DNA of 47,810 bases from Planctomycetota bacterium (GTDB lineage: Bacteria; Planctomycetota; GCA-002687715; DRQF01), in the NCBI GenBank assembly GCA_011369445.1, contig DRQF01000122.1, positions 1 through 47,810 on the forward strand, given 5' to 3'. A model generated the notes under the pieces. It searched no databases and was not told where the DNA came from. It was given only the letters and a program-made list of their open reading frames with translations. Shown in pieces: positions 44,046 through 47,810 of this stretch. Position numbers and translations under genes: made by a program. Each line of letters begins with the position of its first letter. The stretch's first letter is position 1.

Positions 44046-45389
44046 TCAGGAGCCGAGAAGCTTCTCCACGAAGCTGGTGTCGATGTCGGCGGCGCGGAAC
44101 GAGGCGTGGCGCAAGATGCGGTGGTAGAGGGGGATGGTCGTTTTGATGCCCTCGACGACAAATTCCGAAAGGGCGCGCTCCATGCTGGCGATGGCCTCCT
44201 CTCGGGTGGCACGGTGCACGATGACCTTGGCCACCATCGAGTCGTAATGTGAGGGAATCATATAGTTGGAGAAAAGGTGGGAATCCACGCGCACGCCGGG
44301 CCCCCCAGGCGGGACATAAAGACCCACCCGCCCCGGAGACGGCCGAAAGTTTCGATCCGGGTCCTCCGCGTTGATGCGGCACTCGATGGCATGCCCCCGG
44401 ATCTCCACGTCTTCCTGGGAAAAACTCAGGGGCTCGCCGGCAGCGATTCGGATCTGTTCCTTCACGAGATCGATCCCGGTGATCATCTCCGTGACCGGAT
44501 GCTCGACCTGCAGCCGGCTGTTCATCTCCATGAAGTAGAAATCGCCGTTGGCGTCCAGGAGGAACTCGACGGTGCCCGCGTTCGTGTACTCCGCCGCGCG
44601 CGTCAGACGAACCGCCGCCTCGCCCATCTTGCGACGGAGTTCGTCGGTGAGGACCGGACAGGGCGCCTCTTCGATGAGTTTCTGGTGACGACGCTGGGTG
44701 GAGCAGTCTCTCTCCCCCAGGTGAACCACGTTTCCGTGATGATCACTGAGAATCTGAACTTCGACATGGCGAGGACGTTCGATGAACTTCTCGAGGTACA
44801 GGCTCCCGTCATTGAAGGCTGCCTGCGATTCGGTTCGGGCGGCCATGAACTCCTTCTTCAGGACCAACTCGGAGTGGGCGATCCGCATGCCGCGTCCCCC
44901 GCCGCCCGCCGCCGCCTTGATCATCACCGGATAACCGATGTCGGCGGCAATCCCGACGGCGTCCTCGTCGTTGTCGACGAGCCCGTCGCTCCCGGGAACC
45001 ACGGGGACCTCGGCGCGCCGGGCGAGGTCCTTCGCACGGGCCTTGTGGCCCACCATGGCGATGGTCTCAGGCGAGGGGCCGATGAACGCGATCTTGCAAC
45101 TGCGACAGATATCCGCGAAATCCGAATTCTCCGAGAGGAATCCGTAGCCCGGATGAATCGCGTCCACGTTCGCCACCTCGGCGGCGCTGATGATGCGTGG
45201 GATGTCCAAATAGGACGAAGCGCTGGGCGGCGGACCGATGCAGATGGTCTCGTCTGCAAAACGCCGGTACAGGGCGTCCTCATCGGCCTCGGAATAGACC
45301 ACCACGGATTCGACTCCGAGTTCCTTGCAAGCTCGGATGATCCTGAGGGCGATTTCCCCTCGATTGGCGACAAGTATGCGTCGGAACAT
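44046..45389 (-). CDS. accC: Acetyl-CoA carboxylase, biotin carboxylase subunit
   Basis: The 447-residue protein matches AccC across its length: [43 protein letters not shown] (ATP-grasp glycine loop), [40 protein letters not shown] and [14 protein letters not shown]. It carboxylates biotin on AccB in the first step of fatty acid synthesis. The start is the ATG at 45389, six bases after the accB stop, so the pair is co-transcribed. Confidence 0.97.
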   Translation of the reverse strand: MFRRILVANRGEIALRIIRACKELGVESVVVYSEADEDALYRRFADETICIGPPPSASSYLDIPRIISAAEVANVDAIHPGYGFLSENSDFADICRSCKIAFIGPSPETIAMVGHKARAKDLARRAEVPVVPGSDGLVDNDEDAVGIAADIGYPVMIKAAAGGGGRGMRIAHSELVLKKEFMAARTESQAAFNDGSLYLEKFIERPRHVEVQILSDHHGNVVHLGERDCSTQRRHQKLIEEAPCPVLTDELRRKMGEAAVRLTRAAEYTNAGTVEFLLDANGDFYFMEMNSRLQVEHPVTEMITGIDLVKEQIRIAAGEPLSFSQEDVEIRGHAIECRINAEDPDRNFRPSPGRVGLYVPPGGPGVRVDSHLFSNYMIPSHYDSMVAKVIVHRATREEAIASMERALSEFVVEGIKTTIPLYHRILRHASFRAADIDTSFVEKLLGS

Positions 45390-45395
45390 GGCGGA

Positions 45396-45857
45396 TCAGC
45401 GAGGCTTGATGGTGAAAAGGGGCTGGCCGTACTCGACGGCTTCGCCGTTGCCCACGAGGACTTCGAGGATCTCCCCCTCCATCTCCGCCTGGATCTCATT
45501 CATGACTTTCATGGCCTCGATGATGCAGAGCACTGTCGTTTGGCTGACGCGGTCACCCACCTTGACGAAAGGCTCGGCGCCAGGAGACGGAGATGTATAG
45601 AAGGTGCCCACCATGGGAGAATTGAAAGTCACGGAATCGCCCTCGACCGACGAGGCCGCGACGGACTCGGCCGGACCGCCGCCACCGGGCTGGCCCGCTG
45701 GGGACGGCTGGGCCCAGAAGGCCTGGGGAGGCATCACCGGCTGATCGGCGCCCGCCTTCTTCAGGCGGACCTTCTTCTCGCCCTCTTCGATCTCGACCTC
45801 CACCAGGTCGTTCTCGTTCATGAGCTCGATGAGCTTTTGGAGGTCCTCGAGATCCAT
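45396..45857 (-). CDS. accB: Acetyl-CoA carboxylase, biotin carboxyl carrier protein
   Basis: I use the ATG at 45857, with AAGGAAG seven bases upstream, giving 153 residues; the open frame extends 40 codons further but without a ribosome-binding site. The N-terminal part begins [21 protein letters not shown], then a Pro/Gly/Ala-rich linker (about 40-75) and the biotinyl domain with [11 protein letters not shown], in which Lys117 is the biotinylated residue. It carries carboxybiotin between AccC and the transferase, whose genes are not here. Confidence 0.95.
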   Translation of the reverse strand: MDLEDLQKLIELMNENDLVEVEIEEGEKKVRLKKAGADQPVMPPQAFWAQPSPAGQPGGGGPAESVAASSVEGDSVTFNSPMVGTFYTSPSPGAEPFVKVGDRVSQTTVLCIIEAMKVMNEIQAEMEGEILEVLVGNGEAVEYGQPLFTIKPR

Positions 45858-45921
45858 TGTTCTTCCTTGTCTGAGTGACGGTCCCGGTCCGACGTCATCG
45901 AAACACGGGGCGATGAAACAT

Positions 45922-46431
45922 TCAAGCTGTCCCAGGGCCCTCCCGGGAGGGAGCATTCCAGGTCCCCGACTTTCCACCGGACTTGTGCAGAAGCCGGAGT
46001 TCCTCCACCGACATACCCCGATCCTTCGCCTTGCACATGTCGTAGACGGTCAAGGCCGCTACGGCGCAGGCCGTCAGCGCCTCCATCTCCACGCCGGTCC
46101 GGTCGAGCACGCGGGCCGTCGCGACGACCTCGAGGACGTCCTTGGCCGGAAAGGCGAAATCCACGTCGACGTGGGTGAGGGACAGGGGATGACAAAGAGG
46201 AATCAGGTCCGAGGTCTTCTTCGCCCCCATGATGCCGGCCACGCGAGCCACCCCGAGGACGGCTCCCTTGGCGACGTCGCCCTCCCGGATGGCCCGGAGT
46301 GTCTCCGGCGCCATGCGAACACGAGCGGCGGCCCGGGCGGATCGTTGGGTGGGCGATTTCCCGCCCACGTCCACCATCCGCGCCTTGCCCTGCTCATCGA
46401 AGTGAGTGAATCCGTCTCCCGGTCCGGTCAT
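45922..46431 (-). CDS. moaC: Cyclic pyranopterin monophosphate synthase (MoaC)
   Basis: The 169-residue protein has the family pattern [42 protein letters not shown] and [21 protein letters not shown]. Length is typical. It forms cyclic pyranopterin monophosphate in molybdenum cofactor synthesis. No other moa gene is adjacent, so it is separate from the rest of the pathway here. It lies 64 bases before accB on the same strand; a shared transcript is possible but not required. Confidence 0.95.
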   Translation of the reverse strand: MTGPGDGFTHFDEQGKARMVDVGGKSPTQRSARAAARVRMAPETLRAIREGDVAKGAVLGVARVAGIMGAKKTSDLIPLCHPLSLTHVDVDFAFPAKDVLEVVATARVLDRTGVEMEALTACAVAALTVYDMCKAKDRGMSVEELRLLHKSGGKSGTWNAPSREGPGTA

Positions 46432-46548
46432 GGGCCCATGTTAGCCGGGTTCCGCGTCGCGCACGAGGCCCAACTCCCGCCTGCCGAGGAATCCAAGGCG
46501 GAGGCTTCAGGCTTCACCTGACGCCGCATGGCTTGGATCACCGCCCGG

Positions 46549-46578
46549 CCTTCGCGGGACGGGGACGTCCCGGCTCCA
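46549..46578. repeat. 30-bp repeat, copy 1, with a perfect 7-bp hairpin
   Basis: The repeat runs from CCTTCG at 46549 to CTCCA at 46578. A hairpin forms from CGGGACG and CGTCCCG with loop GGGA. It differs from the copy at 47752-47781 at four positions; two are one compensated base pair in the stem and two are in the loop. It lies downstream of the Rpn-like gene, between it and moaC. Confidence 0.8.
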
Positions 46579-46604
46579 AGTCGCCGGTCCAAGAGAGGCG
46601 AAGA

Positions 46605-47609
46605 TTAGGGGGCAGAACCATCCAGCAGATCGGCGGGGGCGTCCACCGCGGGAGCGCGACGGAGCATGGCTTCCAGGGTGTCCGCATCGGACGAAGCGAT
46701 CCGCTCCGCGAGCTCCCGAGGGATCTCCCCGAATCGGGCGACGAGGAGGGTCTCCAGTCCCTTCCGGAGCCCTTCCCGCAGGCCCTTGTCCAGGCCCTCC
46801 TGCAGCCCCCCCTGCCAACCCTTCTCCAGGCCCTCGTGGAGTCCTTCTTCCCTGAGCCGTTCCGCTGTCGTTTTGATCATGGTCTTGGTCTCCTCGGATT
46901 CCTGGGCGAAAGGGAGGGCGTGCACCTCCTCGGGGGCGATGTCGGACACGAAGTAAAGATACCACACCATGGCCCTGAGAAGCGAAAGTCCTCCCTTCTC
47001 CTCAACCGTGGCCCGAAACAGATCATCCCATTCCCGAAGCCGGCTTCGAATCTCTTTTCCCCGGCCGTGATTCAGAAGAAGAACCAGCAGGGCCGCGGCG
47101 CACCTCCCCAGACGCCTGCGGATCTCCCCATCGTCGAAGCGACCCAGGTCGATGACGTGGACGATCACGTTCGTCCTCGATCCCGGATTCCCCTCCTTGC
47201 GGGCGTAGAGTTCCTCGAATTCGCGGGGCGCCGACCACCGACTGGCCCCGTGATACAGGACCACCACGTGAACATTGGGAAAGCGCGCGTTCGGCCCCAG
47301 GGACCGTTCGACGTCCTGATAGAGGGTGGTCTTGTGGGCCAAGGCCCTGAGGGGAACGTTGGGGGTTTGTCGACTCAAGTGCTCGACGACGATGAGGTCA
47401 CGGGGCTCCTCTCCCCCGTCCAAGGCGTAGAGGAAATCCGGCTCGCTCCGACGCAGGTCCGGGTCGATGAGCACGTCTCTCAGACGCACGAGCCGCCCCT
47501 CGGTGGGGCCACACGGGAGGGGCGGTTCCGCCAGACCATCGAGGATCGCCGCCATGCGATCGACATCGTCCAGGAGAGCACGCACCAGTCGATCGTGGGG
47601 TTGAGCCAT
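46605..47609 (-). CDS. Rpn/PD-(D/E)XK-like putative nuclease
   Basis: I start at the ATG at 47609, with AAAGG seven bases upstream, giving 334 residues. The N-terminal half resembles the Rpn family: MAQPHDRLVRALLDDVDRM, EPDFLYALDGGE and DLIVVEHLSRQTPNVPLR, which hold the D, E and Q/K-type catalytic positions of the nuclease fold. FPNVHVVVLYHGASRW is the next family block. Near the C-terminus is a run of five to six EGL/KGL repeats (EGLHEGLEKGWQGG and following), as is common in these proteins. E. coli Rpn proteins promote recombination; the role here may be in mobility or defence. Confidence 0.78.
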   Translation of the reverse strand: MAQPHDRLVRALLDDVDRMAAILDGLAEPPLPCGPTEGRLVRLRDVLIDPDLRRSEPDFLYALDGGEEPRDLIVVEHLSRQTPNVPLRALAHKTTLYQDVERSLGPNARFPNVHVVVLYHGASRWSAPREFEELYARKEGNPGSRTNVIVHVIDLGRFDDGEIRRRLGRCAAALLVLLLNHGRGKEIRSRLREWDDLFRATVEEKGGLSLLRAMVWYLYFVSDIAPEEVHALPFAQESEETKTMIKTTAERLREEGLHEGLEKGWQGGLQEGLDKGLREGLRKGLETLLVARFGEIPRELAERIASSDADTLEAMLRRAPAVDAPADLLDGSAP

Positions 47610-47709
47610 GGAGTCGCCTTTGGGAATCAGGGAGTGCCGCAACAAGCGGGCTTCCACTGCCAAGACGGAGCCGAAGGCGAAGGGGTGACGCTCATTCTAC
47701 AAACCGACC

Positions 47710-47725
47710 GGAGCCCCAAAGCTCC
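47710..47725. other. GGAGC/GCTCC hairpin upstream of the Rpn-like gene
   Basis: GGAGC and GCTCC are perfect arms around the loop CCCAAA, about 100 bases before the Rpn-like start. It could be part of a promoter region or the end of a gene that lies outside the window. I see no open frame across it. Confidence 0.4.
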
Positions 47726-47751
47726 CCAGAACCATGGATCTCATCCAACGA

Positions 47752-47781
47752 CCTTCGCGGGGCGAGGGCGCCCCGGCTCCA
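47752..47781. repeat. 30-bp repeat, copy 2, with a perfect 7-bp hairpin
   Basis: This copy matches that at 46549-46578 in 26 of 30 positions and has the same orientation. Its stem is CGGGGCG/CGCCCCG with loop AGGG; the A-T pair of copy 1 is G-C here. It lies upstream of the Rpn-like gene, so the two copies bracket the gene and its control region. Confidence 0.8.
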
Positions 47782-47810
47782 GCAGAAAGGGCGCAGCGGC
47801 GAAGCTGGGA

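Noticed and set aside
44277-45878. Long plus-strand open frame opposite accC and accB
   Set aside because: It is the antisense reading of two clear housekeeping genes. High GC makes such frames common, and it has no ribosome-binding site or known motif.
1-47810. tRNA, rRNA, CRISPR arrays or transposases
   Set aside because: No cloverleaf, rRNA core or regularly spaced repeat was seen, and no transposase motif apart from the Rpn-like nuclease.

Overview
The window is a GC-rich, gene-dense piece of a Gram-negative bacterial chromosome. Outer-membrane features support this: a DUF481 barrel, a Wza-like export lipoprotein, lipobox proteins and a BamB-like propeller protein. The mix of an ECF sigma factor next to an anti-sigma/HEAT protein, a Gld-type ABC exporter with GldG and DUF4340 proteins, a PQQ-like protein with a 'WPMWRGD' start, and an exosortase-A (XrtA/PEP-CTERM) type exopolysaccharide locus suggests a planctomycete-like or other deep environmental lineage. 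The taxonomic call is an inference and I hold it loosely. No rRNA, tRNA, CRISPR array or complete insertion sequence is visible.

Layout. Positions 133-5708 hold a lipoprotein-like methyltransferase, a divergent pair (a degenerate methyltransferase and a nucleotidyltransferase-kinase fusion), a DUF481 outer-membrane protein and an EamA transporter. Positions 5709-12149 are one minus-strand run: PQQ-like protein, acylphosphatase, ABC ATPase, ABC-2 permease, GldG-like protein and DUF4340 protein. A PspC protein with a zinc-knuckle head follows (12397-12726). Positions 12826-16828 are a coupled operon: ECF sigma factor, zinc-finger anti-sigma protein with a long HEAT-like tail, and a secreted protein made of two similar halves. 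A convincing terminator at 16871-16902 separates this operon from the polysaccharide genes upstream of it.

Positions 16917-43899 form a large surface-polysaccharide island, nearly all on the minus strand. The first block in transcription order (43899 to 33355) makes nucleotide sugars: UDP-xylose synthase-like, GlmS, WbpA-like dehydrogenase, UDP-uronate epimerase-like, WecB, a GalE/WbpP-like epimerase, RmlA, RmlD, RmlB and a GT2 glycosyltransferase. Most junctions are 4-base ATGA/GTGA overlaps, which implies translational coupling. The second block (33057 to 19855) is the XrtA-type assembly set: Wza-like export protein, Wzz-like chain-length protein, ExeA-like ATPase, a BY-kinase homologue without its Walker A lysine, two XrtA-type sugar transferases, an O-antigen-ligase-like protein, an asparagine-synthase-like amidotransferase, a GT4 enzyme and a GT39-like membrane glycosyltransferase. 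A VOC/zinc-ribbon gene on the plus strand (19146-19826) interrupts the island. The initiating sugar transferase and an XrtA-type polysaccharide deacetylase lie beyond it. Exosortase, a flippase and RmlC are not in the window.

Positions 44046-47609 are housekeeping and accessory genes: accC, accB, moaC and an Rpn-family nuclease-like gene. The Rpn gene is bracketed by two copies of a 30-base repeat whose hairpin stem carries a compensatory base-pair change.
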